A stretch of 15,202 bases of DNA from Pseudomonadota bacterium (GTDB lineage Bacteria; Myxococcota_A; Polyangia; Fen-1088): contig JAEXQJ010000144.1 in assembly GCA_023438785.1 (NCBI GenBank), positions 1 to 15,202 of the forward strand, in the 5' to 3' direction. Of the stretch, positions 8,180 to 15,202 are shown one piece after another. The translations under genes were made by a program, and so were the position numbers. The number at the start of each line of letters is the position of its first letter. Position 1 is the stretch's first letter. Below the pieces are notes generated by a model. It was not told the origin of the DNA. It saw only the letters and a list, made by a program, of their open reading frames with translations, and searched no databases.

Positions 8180-8722
8180 ATGGTCGGGCGCCAGACTCCA
8201 CAGTTCCAGGTCGTCTCTGGCGGCAAGGGCCAGGCGCCCGATCCGCGCGCTCAGCTACGCGAACTCTACGACAAGTACGGGGCCAGTGTGTACGGACGCT
8301 GTTCTTACCTGCTCAAGGATCGCAACAAGGCCGAGGATGCCATGCAGGACGTGTTCGCCAAGGCGTTGCAGCACTACGCGGGCTTCCGCGCCGATGCGTC
8401 ACCGTTGACGTGGCTGATGAAGATCGCCACGCACCATTGCCTGAATCTGCTGCGCGGCGAGCGGGCCGCCTGGCGCGACCGCTACCAGCGCGAGGCCGAG
8501 GCGCGCACCGACAGTCACGACGGCCCGCAATCCTTCGAGATGCGCGAGCTGGTGGGCAAGATGCTGGCGCGTGCGGATCAGGAAACCCAGGCCGCCGCCA
8601 TTCACTACCATGTGGACGAGATGAGCCTGGAAGAGGTGGCCGAGTTGCTCGGGCGATCCGTGCCCACTATTCGCAAACGGCTGCAGGAGTTCGCCGCCCT
8701 TTGCGGCAAGGAGTTCTCATGA
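8180..8722 (+). CDS. ECF-type RNA polymerase sigma factor
   Basis: 180 residues with the two-domain plan of extracytoplasmic-function sigma factors, which direct RNA polymerase to a stress or envelope regulon. Region 2 (about 24-93) contains LYDKYGASVYGRC, the acidic AEDAMQDVFAKAL helix and ASPLTWLMKIATHHCLNLLR. A linker follows (about 94-118). Region 4 (about 120-172) contains the helix-turn-helix SLEEVAELLGRSVPTIRKRLQEF that would read the -35 box. There is no C-terminal extension. The ATG at 8180 has only a weak ribosome site, 6 bp behind the lipoprotein A stop, so coupling is likely. Its stop overlaps the anti-sigma start in an ATGA. The ECF subgroup cannot be assigned by eye. Confidence 0.9.
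   Translation: MVGRQTPQFQVVSGGKGQAPDPRAQLRELYDKYGASVYGRCSYLLKDRNKAEDAMQDVFAKALQHYAGFRADASPLTWLMKIATHHCLNLLRGERAAWRDRYQREAEARTDSHDGPQSFEMRELVGKMLARADQETQAAAIHYHVDEMSLEEVAELLGRSVPTIRKRLQEFAALCGKEFS
8708..8713 (+). promoter_or_regulatory. Shine-Dalgarno deciding the anti-sigma start
   Basis: AAGGAG five bases before the ATG at 8719. It selects this start over a much longer upstream open frame that is only a shadow of the lipoprotein and sigma genes. Confidence 0.65.
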
Positions 8723-9537
8723 CCGTGCTCGACGCGCAGGATCCGCAGGATACGGGTCCGCACCCGGGTGAGTTGAAATTGCGCCGCTTCCGCGCCGGCG
8801 AGCTCGATGCGCAGGCCGCGCAGGAGATCACCCGTCACGCGAGCCGGTGCCCGCCGTGCCGGAGCAAGCTGCGCCTGCTGCAGGAGGAAGAGAGTCGCTT
8901 CCAGCAGCAAATTCCTTTCGAGCGTTTTGCGGGCGGCGTGGAGCGTGCCCTGCGCGTGCCGCGGCCGCGGCGCCGGCGCCACCCGTGGGCCTGGGGCGGC
9001 GGCTTGGGTGCAGCGGCCGTGGCGGCAGTGATGCTGCTCTTGGCCTGGCCCACGCACACCTTCCGGCCCCAGGCCCGCAACCGTACGATGGGTGCCGCGG
9101 TGTCGGCCCTGGCCCGGGTGGCGAGCGCGACGGGCGGCGCCCAGCATGCGGTGCTGCCGGACTCGGATACGATTCTGCGGCCCGGTGATCGCATACGCCT
9201 GGGCTACGAGGCTGTCTCGGCCATGCACTTGCTCTCGCTCTCGGTCGACGATGCGGGGCAGATGACGGCGCTCTATCCCGAGCGCGGCCCGAGCTCGTTG
9301 GCCGTGGGTCCCACCCTGGGCGCCCGCTATCTACCCGACAGTCTGGAATTGACGGGCCAGGGTCGCGAGCGCGTATTCCTCTTCTTGGCCCGCCGGCCTT
9401 TCCAGTTGAATGAGGCCGAGCAAGCCGTGCGCGCCGCCTACCTCAAGGCCAAGGGGGACTTGGGCGCCCTGCCCGCCCCCGTCTTCGAAGGCCGCAACGA
9501 CGTACAACCCTTCTCCTGGCTTTTTCACAAACCATGA
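8719..9537 (+). CDS. Transmembrane anti-sigma factor with DUF4384-like periplasmic domain
   Basis: 272 residues, predicted partner and inhibitor of the adjacent sigma factor. The cytosolic N-terminus carries H40-x3-C44-x2-C47, the zinc-binding anti-sigma (ZAS, zf-HC2) pattern. Basic residues (about 79-88, PRPRRRRH) precede one membrane helix (about 91-110), so the positive-inside rule puts the N-terminus in the cytosol and the C-terminus in the periplasm. The periplasmic part (about 145-235) resembles DUF4384: LRPGDRIRLGYEA, HLLSLSVDDAGQMTALYPERG, then VFLFLARRPF. DUF4384 is often found in or beside caspase and kinase proteins. The start overlaps the sigma stop (ATGA), and the stop overlaps the caspase start (ATGA). 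The ZAS pattern is solid; the DUF4384 call is from pattern memory. Confidence 0.82.
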   Translation: MTVLDAQDPQDTGPHPGELKLRRFRAGELDAQAAQEITRHASRCPPCRSKLRLLQEEESRFQQQIPFERFAGGVERALRVPRPRRRRHPWAWGGGLGAAAVAAVMLLLAWPTHTFRPQARNRTMGAAVSALARVASATGGAQHAVLPDSDTILRPGDRIRLGYEAVSAMHLLSLSVDDAGQMTALYPERGPSSLAVGPTLGARYLPDSLELTGQGRERVFLFLARRPFQLNEAEQAVRAAYLKAKGDLGALPAPVFEGRNDVQPFSWLFHKP

Positions 9538-11147
9538 TCCCTCGGCGCTCTTGGCTTCGGGCAGGGCTGGCACTGGCCCTGATCCTCGTTGCCCTGAGCG
9601 CGGTGGGGCCATCGCGCGCTTCGGTGCAGCGGCGCTTCGCCGTGGTGGTGGGTAACGACACGGGCGGCAGCGACACGCGGCCGCTCCTCTACGCCACCGA
9701 GGACGCGCGCCGCTTCGAGACCGTGCTGACGCAGTTAGGTGGTCTGCAGCCCGGTGACGTGGAGCTGCTGCTCAATCGCAGCGCGCGCGACATGTGGCGG
9801 GCCTTCGCCGACCTGGAGGCGCGCATTGTCGAGGCCAAGCAGCGCGCCGAGCAAGCCGTGTTGCTGTTCTATTACTCGGGCCACGCCAAGGATGGTGACC
9901 TGCGCCTCGGCGATTCGCGCGTGCCGCTGGCCGAGCTCAAGGCGCGCCTGACCAACGGGCCGGCCGAGATCCGCATCGGCATCGTCGATTCCTGCCACTC
10001 GGGCCTGGTCACGCGCAGCAAGGGCGCTCGCCGGGCCCCCGCGTTCGAGATCGAATCAACCGGCTCCGAACAGACCCGGGGGTTGGTCCTGCTGTCATCG
10101 GCCAGCGCCGACGAGGACGCACAGGAATCGGACGAGATTGGCGGCAGCTACTTCTCGCACTACCTGGTGAGCGGCCTGCGTGGCGATGCGGATGGGTCGC
10201 GCGATCGACGCGTGACCTTGTCCGAGGCCTATGCCTACGCCTACGCACGCACGGTGGCCGACACCGCGGAGAGCGCGGCGGGCGCCCAGCACCCCACGTT
10301 CAGTTACGACCTCAAGGGCAATGCGGAATTCGTGCTCACCGATCTGGCCAGGCGCAGCGAAGGGCTGTACGTGCCGGCCGCCGCGCCGGCGGGCATCTAT
10401 TACTTGGTCGATGGCAACGGCTTCATCGCCGCCGAGGTGGTCAAGGCCGCGGGTGCGGATCGCCAGATCGCCCTGCCGCCCGGCAAGTACCGCGTGCGCC
10501 GCCGCCTCGCCGATCGCCTGCGCATCGGCGAGCTGCGCGTGAGCCAGGGCCAACTCACGACTCTCGATGAAGCCCGTCTGCGGGACGCGCCATTCTCCGA
10601 CGATCCCGTCAAGGGCGGCCGTCGCGATGCGGGCGTGCGCGTGACCCTGACCCTGGGTCCCACGTTGCAGGCCTTCTTCGACCAGCCCACGCGGGAGTCG
10701 CTCTTCCCGCCCACCGGCATGCTCTCCGTCGAGATGCAGGTGCGGAATTTCTTCCGTCGAGATTGGCTGTGGGGACTGGACCTGTCGTCGGGCCAGACCA
10801 ACAGTCACGTGGTGCGGCTGGGCACGACGTTGCCCTTTCGCTTCTCCGAGCTCACGGCCGGCACGACCATGGCCGTCGAGTGGCCGCTCGCGCGCGGCCG
10901 CCTCGCACCTTATTGCGGCGTGCGCCTCGCCTACATGCTCCTCAACCGCGTCTTCGAGGAGAGCACTATCCCTGATCAGTACTTGTCCACTTTCTCGCCC
11001 GGTGTGGTGGCGGGGCTGAATTACCGCTTCTCCGAATCGTTCGCCGCCATGGCGCGTGGTCGCATGCACTACCTCCTCTACAACGTGGAGGAAGATCGCT
11101 CGCTCGGCTTTTGGGAATTCTCAGCGGGGCTGTCCTATGAATTCTAA
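9534..11147 (+). CDS. Secreted caspase-family (C14) protease with C-terminal beta-barrel-like domain
   Basis: 537 residues. Residues 1-30 form a signal peptide (R4-R5, a hydrophobic core, likely cleavage after SRA). The caspase domain (about 34-270) has FAVVVGND, catalytic H117 in LFYYSGHA and catalytic C154 in VDSCHSG. D152 corresponds to the metacaspase Asp that lines the S1 pocket and favours a basic P1 residue. LLSSASADE (186-194), GGSYFSHYLVSGLRG (203-217) and LSEAYAYAY follow, as in the p10-like half. Residues about 275-345 look like a small beta-sandwich (LPPGKYRVRRRL). Residues about 365-537 are amphipathic strands ending in Phe (LSYEF), as in outer-membrane barrels. I infer an outer-membrane-anchored protein with a periplasmic protease. 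It overlaps the anti-sigma stop (ATGA) and lipoprotein B by 11 bp. Caspase call firm; barrel tentative. Confidence 0.88.
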   Translation: MIPRRSWLRAGLALALILVALSAVGPSRASVQRRFAVVVGNDTGGSDTRPLLYATEDARRFETVLTQLGGLQPGDVELLLNRSARDMWRAFADLEARIVEAKQRAEQAVLLFYYSGHAKDGDLRLGDSRVPLAELKARLTNGPAEIRIGIVDSCHSGLVTRSKGARRAPAFEIESTGSEQTRGLVLLSSASADEDAQESDEIGGSYFSHYLVSGLRGDADGSRDRRVTLSEAYAYAYARTVADTAESAAGAQHPTFSYDLKGNAEFVLTDLARRSEGLYVPAAAPAGIYYLVDGNGFIAAEVVKAAGADRQIALPPGKYRVRRRLADRLRIGELRVSQGQLTTLDEARLRDAPFSDDPVKGGRRDAGVRVTLTLGPTLQAFFDQPTRESLFPPTGMLSVEMQVRNFFRRDWLWGLDLSSGQTNSHVVRLGTTLPFRFSELTAGTTMAVEWPLARGRLAPYCGVRLAYMLLNRVFEESTIPDQYLSTFSPGVVAGLNYRFSESFAAMARGRMHYLLYNVEEDRSLGFWEFSAGLSYEF

Positions 11148-12045
11148 ACCCGTCTTCAAGCGCACCGTGCTAGCGGCCGGCCTGGCCCTCTTGCTTGGCT
11201 GCGGCAATTACTCCAATGAGGACCTGGATTTCCAATTGGCGTTGCCCGAGCAGAGCGAATTGGAGGTCAAGATGCCGCAGGCCCTGAGCGTGGGTAATGC
11301 GGCCGAGTATTACGTCAGCACGCGCAATGTGGTCATCGCCGTCAACAGCGTGGCCGCGGCGTTGGTCGGGCTGGTGGACAACGTACGCGGCTACACGCCC
11401 ACCTCGCGCAACGGCAACCAGCGTGTGTGGGGACCCTTTCCCGAAGATAAGCACCCCGATTGGCAGATGCGCGTGCTGATGAGCCGCGAGGACGAAGGCG
11501 CCAGGTTCTCGTACCGATTCCAGCTTCGGCTCGCCGGTCAGGCCGGCGCGGATTTCGTGGATCTCATGACCGGCTGGTACGCGGCCACGGGCGGCGCCCG
11601 GCGGGGCACGGGCCAGTTGGTGCTCGACACGACGGCACTGCGCACCCTGGGTTACCCGGTCGATGACGATTTCGAAGATTTGGCCCTGCTGACCTTGGAC
11701 TACAGCACGGCGGCCTATCCCTTCACCATCCGCATGACGGCAACCAAGGTCGTGACGGCCGGCGGGAACCAGACGACGTACGACTACGCGCAGAACGAGG
11801 ATGGCTCGGGCACGCTGACCTTCGTCATGCCCTTGGAGCAAGCTGTTCTCGACTCCAACGAGCTGAGCATGACCAGTCGCTGGTTGGGCTCGGGCGCGGG
11901 CCGGGCCGACGCCAGCCTCACGCGCGGCGAGCGCGCCATCGGCACCGATTGCTGGGGCATCGATTCGGTGGCCACCTACCGCTGGCGCCTTTGGTCCTCG
12001 GCCGCCGAGAACCTCGGCTCGGCGGACACGTGCCTCATTCCGTAG
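11137..12045 (+). CDS. Putative outer-membrane lipoprotein B, paralogue of lipoprotein A
   Basis: 302 residues, family not recognised. Lipoprotein signal with lipobox LLGC and lipidation at C22, followed by Gly (no inner-membrane Asp). It matches lipoprotein A in order: GNAAEYY (53-59), TPTS...RVWGPF (87-101), FSYRF (124-128), ADFV (138-141), SRWLGSGAGRAD (247-258) and two C-terminal cysteines (C272, C299). Overall identity looks low, so the duplication is old. The ATG at 11137 lies inside the last codons of the caspase gene (11-bp overlap, different frame), which implies translational coupling. A longer open frame starting at 11056 is a shadow within the caspase gene. Its last 11 bp overlap the end of mutM on the other strand. 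Role unknown; it may bind the barrel-like caspase or sense a ligand. Confidence 0.8.
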   Translation: MNSKPVFKRTVLAAGLALLLGCGNYSNEDLDFQLALPEQSELEVKMPQALSVGNAAEYYVSTRNVVIAVNSVAAALVGLVDNVRGYTPTSRNGNQRVWGPFPEDKHPDWQMRVLMSREDEGARFSYRFQLRLAGQAGADFVDLMTGWYAATGGARRGTGQLVLDTTALRTLGYPVDDDFEDLALLTLDYSTAAYPFTIRMTATKVVTAGGNQTTYDYAQNEDGSGTLTFVMPLEQAVLDSNELSMTSRWLGSGAGRADASLTRGERAIGTDCWGIDSVATYRWRLWSSAAENLGSADTCLIP

Positions 12046-12868
12046 TCTGGCAGCGTGCGCAGAAGTATGTGGAGCGACCCGCGTCGACCTGGCGCTCGAT
12101 GGGCGTGCCACAGCAGCGGCACGGTTCGCCCTCGCGCCCGTAGACCAGCAGCTTGACGGCGTTGTTGCCCTCGCCGCCGTCGGAATCCACGAAGTCGCGC
12201 AGACTGGTGCCGCGGTTGCGGATGGCCGCGCGCAAGACGCCGCGAATGCCACGCAACAAGCCCGCCGCGTGGCTCACCGCCTGGCGTGCGGGCGTGCGCG
12301 GATGCAGGCGGGCGCGGAACAGGGCCTCGCACACGTAGATGTTTCCCAGCCCGGCCACGCGGCGCTGATCGAGCAGGAAGGTCTTGAGCGGCGCGCGAGA
12401 CCCCGCGAGCAACCCGCGCAGCCCGGGCAGCGTGAGATCGGACAGCGGGTCCGGCCCCAGAGCCGCCAATTCTGGCAGCCGATCCACATCGCGCGCTGCC
12501 TGCACCCAGCCAAAACGCCGCGCATCCACGAAGCGCAGCTCGCGCCCGCCGTCCAGGGTCCACACCACGTGCGTGTGCCGGGCGCGCGGCTCGCCCTTGT
12601 CCTGGACGCGCAAGCGCCCCGTCATGCCCAGGTGCACCAGCACGCCCACCTGGCGGCCCTGCTGGACCAAGTCGATGAGGATGTACTTGCCGCGCCGGCG
12701 CACGCCCGCCGCGCGCGCGCCCGCGCACAAACGTTGCAGCTCCAGACGATCCACTGGCCGCGCCAGGCGCAGCGGCTCGCCGCTGGTCCACACGCCGATG
12801 AGACGTGCGTCTTTCAGATGGGGACGCAGGGTCTGGACGACGGTCTCGACTTCGGGAAGCTCGGGCAC
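12035..12868 (-). CDS. mutM: Formamidopyrimidine-DNA glycosylase / AP lyase
   Basis: Base-excision repair enzyme that removes 8-oxoguanine and formamidopyrimidines, then cleaves the abasic site. 277 residues, typical. After removal of the initiator residue, P2 is the Schiff-base nucleophile and E3 the acid (PELPEVETV). K61 in RRRGKYILIDL, HLGMTGRL (79-86), N176 in AGLGNIYVCEALF and a C-terminal zinc finger (C250, C253, C270, C273, with R265) are all present, so it should be active. The start is GTG at 12868, fixed by the need for proline at position 2. It follows the rsmA stop by 4 bp and is the last gene of the minus-strand operon. Its 3' end overlaps lipoprotein B by 11 bp. Nei-type relatives differ in the finger and N-terminus. 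Confidence 0.96.
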   Translation of the reverse strand: MPELPEVETVVQTLRPHLKDARLIGVWTSGEPLRLARPVDRLELQRLCAGARAAGVRRRGKYILIDLVQQGRQVGVLVHLGMTGRLRVQDKGEPRARHTHVVWTLDGGRELRFVDARRFGWVQAARDVDRLPELAALGPDPLSDLTLPGLRGLLAGSRAPLKTFLLDQRRVAGLGNIYVCEALFRARLHPRTPARQAVSHAAGLLRGIRGVLRAAIRNRGTSLRDFVDSDGGEGNNAVKLLVYGREGEPCRCCGTPIERQVDAGRSTYFCARCQTTE

Positions 12869-12872
12869 CCGT

Positions 12873-13727
12873 CTACTCTTGCGCGGCCAGCGCGTCGGTC
12901 AAGCGCGCGAACTCGGCCACGCTCAGCTCCTCGGCCCGACGCGTGCCCTCGATGTGGGCCGTCGCGAAGGCGCGCGCCGCCCGCTCGCTCCCGAAGCCCG
13001 GCTCCAGCGCCCGCCGCAGCATCTTTCGTCGTGCCGCGAAGGCCTGCTTGACCACCGAGGCAAAGAGCGCCTGATCGCGCACCGGCGCCCAGGGCGTGGG
13101 CCGCGGCCGCAAGCGCAACACGGTGGAGGTGACCGCGGGACGAGGATGGAACGCGCCCGGGCCCACGTGGAACAGAATCTCGCCCTCGGCCTGCTGCTGC
13201 ACCATCACCGAGAGACGACCGTAGGTCTTGCTGCCCGGGCCCGCCAACATGCGCTGGGCGAATTCGCGCTGAACCATGAGGACGGCGCGACCAATCACCT
13301 GCCCCGCCCCTGCCGCATCCACCATGGCGAAGAGCAGTGGCGACGTGATCTGGTATGGCAAGTTGCCCACCACGACCAACGGCCGCCCCGCCGCCTGCGC
13401 CGCGCGCGCGAAATCGAATTGCAGTGCATCGCCGGGGGTGATCTGAACGGTTGCGTTCTGGCCGAATTGATTCTCCAGCACGCCGATCAGATCGGGGTCG
13501 TGCTCGACGGCGATGACCCGTCCTGCCTGCTGGGCCAGCAGGCCCGTCAGCGCGCCCAACCCGGAACCGATTTCCACCACCACGTCGTCGGGCGTGGCCT
13601 TGGCCGCGGCCACGATGCGCTCCTGCACGTTGCGGTCGACGAGGAAGTTTTGGCCCCACGACTTCTTGGCGTGCAGCCCGTTGGCATCGAGCAGGGCGCG
13701 CGCCGTGGGTCGCTTGCCCTCGTTCAC
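12873..13727 (-). CDS. rsmA: 16S rRNA (adenine1518-N6/adenine1519-N6)-dimethyltransferase
   Basis: Dimethylates two adjacent adenines in the 3' hairpin of 16S rRNA late in small-subunit assembly (also called KsgA). 284 residues from the GTG at 13727, near the usual 265-285. It shows KKSWGQNFLVD (21-31), the SAM-binding loop VVVEIGSGLGALTGLL (49-64), VEHD (74-77) for the ribose, GDALQFD (99-105), and the catalytic NLPYQITSPLL (122-132). The C-terminal domain carries FHPRPAVTSTVLRL (193-206) and RRKMLRRAL (233-241). The GTG overlaps the tsaD stop (GTGA), so the two are coupled; the open frame extends further upstream only as a shadow of tsaD. Confidence 0.96.
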   Translation of the reverse strand: MNEGKRPTARALLDANGLHAKKSWGQNFLVDRNVQERIVAAAKATPDDVVVEIGSGLGALTGLLAQQAGRVIAVEHDPDLIGVLENQFGQNATVQITPGDALQFDFARAAQAAGRPLVVVGNLPYQITSPLLFAMVDAAGAGQVIGRAVLMVQREFAQRMLAGPGSKTYGRLSVMVQQQAEGEILFHVGPGAFHPRPAVTSTVLRLRPRPTPWAPVRDQALFASVVKQAFAARRKMLRRALEPGFGSERAARAFATAHIEGTRRAEELSVAEFARLTDALAAQE

Positions 13728-14728
13728 AGGGGCAGCCCCGGGTCCACGCTGAGGTCGAGCCCGGCGCGGTTGCCCCTGGTGAGCGACCACGAGCCCGCCG
13801 CCGCGATCATGGCGCCGTTGTCCGTGCACAAGCGCGTGGACGGCACGTACAGGCGAAAGCCGTCGTCGGCCGCTGCCTGGGCCAGGCCCGCTCGCAAGCC
13901 GCGGTTGGCCGCCACGCCGCCGCAGATGAGCAAATCGCGCAGGCCCTCGTGCTGCAGAGCCCGGCGCGCCTTGCGCACCAGAACGTCCACCACCGCCGCC
14001 TGAAAGCTGGCACAGAAATCCGGCATGCTGGCCGGCGCGCCGTGTTCCTGCAGATGCACTGAGACCGCCGTCTTCAACCCCGAAAACGAGAAGTCCAAAT
14101 CGTCGCGCCCGCGGAGCGCACGCGGAAAGTCGTAAGCCCTGGGGTTGCCCGTGGCCGCCAGCTTGTCGATGACCACGCCGCCCGGGTAGCCCAGCCCCAG
14201 CAGCTTGGCCACCTTGTCGAACGCCTCGCCCGCCGCATCGTCGCGCGTAGCGCCGAGTAGCCCGACCTGGGCCGCGCTCTCCAGGCGCAGGAGCGCCGTG
14301 TGCCCGCCCGACACCAGGAGCGCCAGGTGCGGATAGGGCGGAGGCGCGGGGTTCTGCGCGTGCTCGAGAAACACGGCCGCCAGGTGCCCCGCCAGGTGAT
14401 TGACGCCCACCACCGGTTTGCCCAAGGCGTAGGCCAACGACTTGGCCGTCTCCACGCCAACCAGCAACGGCCCCACCAGACCGGGCCCGCAGGTCGCGGC
14501 CAGGCCATCCAGGTCACGCGCCGTCACGCCCGCCTCGGCCAACGCCCGCCGCACCACGGGAATCACCGTGGCCAGGTGCTGGCGGGACGCCACCTCGGGG
14601 ACCACACCCCCGTACTCGGCGTGCACCAGGATCTGCGAGGCCACCACGTCCGAGCGAATGCGGCGGCCGTCCTCGATCACCGCAGCCGCGGTTTCGTCGC
14701 AAGAGGTCTCAATGCCGAGCACGAGCAT
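13724..14728 (-). CDS. tsaD: tRNA N6-adenosine threonylcarbamoyltransferase
   Basis: Catalytic subunit of the TsaBDE complex that transfers threonylcarbamoyl to A37 of ANN-decoding tRNAs (t6A). 334 residues, normal. ASKHA-type ATPase fold with VLGIETSCDETAAAV at the start (3-17). The metal site is H111 and H115 in VNHLAGHLAAV plus D303 in CTDNGAM. LLVSGGHTALL (137-147), SFSGLKTAV (214-222) and CGGVAANRGLR (269-279) are also present. The ATG at 14728 is chosen because the family motif starts two residues later; an upstream extension has no support. It lies 23 bp after the TPR gene stop and overlaps rsmA by 4 bp. TsaB, TsaE and TsaC are not in this window. Confidence 0.96.
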   Translation of the reverse strand: MLVLGIETSCDETAAAVIEDGRRIRSDVVASQILVHAEYGGVVPEVASRQHLATVIPVVRRALAEAGVTARDLDGLAATCGPGLVGPLLVGVETAKSLAYALGKPVVGVNHLAGHLAAVFLEHAQNPAPPPYPHLALLVSGGHTALLRLESAAQVGLLGATRDDAAGEAFDKVAKLLGLGYPGGVVIDKLAATGNPRAYDFPRALRGRDDLDFSFSGLKTAVSVHLQEHGAPASMPDFCASFQAAVVDVLVRKARRALQHEGLRDLLICGGVAANRGLRAGLAQAAADDGFRLYVPSTRLCTDNGAMIAAAGSWSLTRGNRAGLDLSVDPGLPL

Positions 14729-14751
14729 GGCAGCGAAATGTGCCGGGCCTT

Positions 14752-15202
14752 CTACAGATTGTCGAGGACGGCGCGCAGGTCGTGTGCAAAGCGGCCGGTG
14801 GGCGCGAGCTGCAAGTACTTCTGATAGGCGAGCCTGGCCTCGCTCTTGTTGCCCAATTCCTGCTCGGCGCCGCCCAGGTAGACGTACGCATCGGCCTGTT
14901 CGGGGTCGAGCTCGATGACCTTGCGGGCCCACTCCCGCGCCTCCACCACGTCGCCGCGCTCGGATTCGGCCCGCGCCATGATGAGCAGCAACTCGATCGC
15001 TTCGGGATGAGCCTTCACCGCGGGACGGCAGGCGTTGAGCACCGCCTTGGGCCGCCCCTTGCCGTCATTGTCAGCCCGCAGGCACGCCGCCCGCAGGGCC
15101 GGTGGCGCAGGGCTGGGCGCAGCGCCAGGCGCAGCGTCGGGAGCCGGCGCGGCGATCGGCGCGGCGATCGGCCGAGGCACCGCCGCATCCGCTGCCTCGA
15201 CC
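14752..15202 (-). CDS. TPR-repeat protein, C-terminal part (5' end outside window)
   Basis: The frame is open to the window edge, so the true start is probably outside; the GTG at 15180 is an unlikely alternative because it begins inside an Ala/Pro-rich linker. Visible: a low-complexity linker of repeated API/AAP (first about 30 residues), then about 110 residues of helical repeats. At least two TPR units are recognisable, one around AREWARKVIELDPEQADAYV and one around LGNKSEARLAYQKYLQLAP. The tail LAPTGRFAHDLRAVLDNL is common at the end of TPR proteins from Myxococcota, where the unseen N-terminus may be a membrane segment, kinase or zinc ribbon. TPRs bind proteins; the partner is unknown. 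First gene visible in the operon ahead of tsaD. Confidence 0.75.
   Translation of the reverse strand, partial: VEAADAAVPRPIAAPIAAPAPDAAPGAAPSPAPPALRAACLRADNDGKGRPKAVLNACRPAVKAHPEAIELLLIMARAESERGDVVEAREWARKVIELDPEQADAYVYLGGAEQELGNKSEARLAYQKYLQLAPTGRFAHDLRAVLDNL
15146..15169. repeat. 12-bp direct repeat, two copies, in linker of TPR gene
   Basis: GGCGCGGCGATC occurs twice back to back, in frame, and encodes the repeated Ala/Pro/Ile linker of the TPR protein. Low-complexity coding repeat; length may vary between strains. Confidence 0.6.

Noticed and set aside
8056..8718. N-terminal extension of the anti-sigma frame back to 8056
   Set aside because: It overlaps lipoprotein A and the whole sigma gene in another frame; AAGGAG at 8708-8713 and the ATGA overlap mark 8719 as the start.
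9534..11147. Caspase as part of an anti-phage defence island
   Set aside because: No nuclease, CRISPR, gasdermin, reverse transcriptase or cyclic-nucleotide gene is nearby, and the protein has a signal peptide; an envelope role fits better.
12384..14003. 539-codon open frame on the plus strand over mutM, rsmA and tsaD
   Set aside because: Antisense to three well-recognised genes; Arg/Pro/Ala-rich low-complexity translation with no domain, typical of a GC-rich shadow frame.

Overview
The window is high-GC bacterial DNA, densely packed, with GTG starts and 4-base start/stop overlaps. A periplasmic caspase with a barrel tail, an anti-sigma factor fused to a DUF4384-like domain, Ala/Pro-rich TPR proteins, an AT-hook protein and an isolated type III export gate together suggest a myxobacterium or other Myxococcota (old delta-proteobacteria). 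This is an inference from gene style; there is no rRNA or marker comparison behind it.

Left part (1-2675): a small minus-strand protein with an AT-hook and a Cys/His cluster, then a 149-bp intergenic region with a perfect inverted repeat and a candidate promoter, then a plus-strand type III secretion export-gate gene (sctV, FHIPEP family) with no other secretion gene beside it.

Proline block (2676-7130): a minus-strand operon proB - L-threonine aldolase - proA, with proC divergent from it. All three enzymes from glutamate to proline are present. The unusual part is the threonine aldolase between proB and proA. The 47-bp proB/proC gap holds a nearly symmetric pair of promoter-like hexamers that could fire in both directions.

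Central cassette (7196-12045): five plus-strand genes packed without gaps: lipoprotein A, ECF sigma factor, membrane anti-sigma factor with a DUF4384-like periplasmic domain, secreted caspase-family protease with a C-terminal outer-membrane-barrel-like domain, and lipoprotein B, a diverged paralogue of A. Stops and starts overlap or nearly touch throughout. The predicted topologies put the caspase, the sensor part of the anti-sigma factor and both lipoproteins in the periplasm or outer membrane. This looks like an envelope signalling unit in which a caspase might act on, or be controlled by, a sigma/anti-sigma pair. It is the best candidate here for an undescribed system.

Right part (12035-15202): a minus-strand housekeeping operon reading TPR protein (cut by the window edge) - tsaD (tRNA t6A) - rsmA/ksgA (16S rRNA dimethyltransferase) - mutM (DNA glycosylase). 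Its last gene overlaps the end of lipoprotein B by 11 bp, tail to tail. I found no tRNA, rRNA, CRISPR array, insertion sequence or phage gene.
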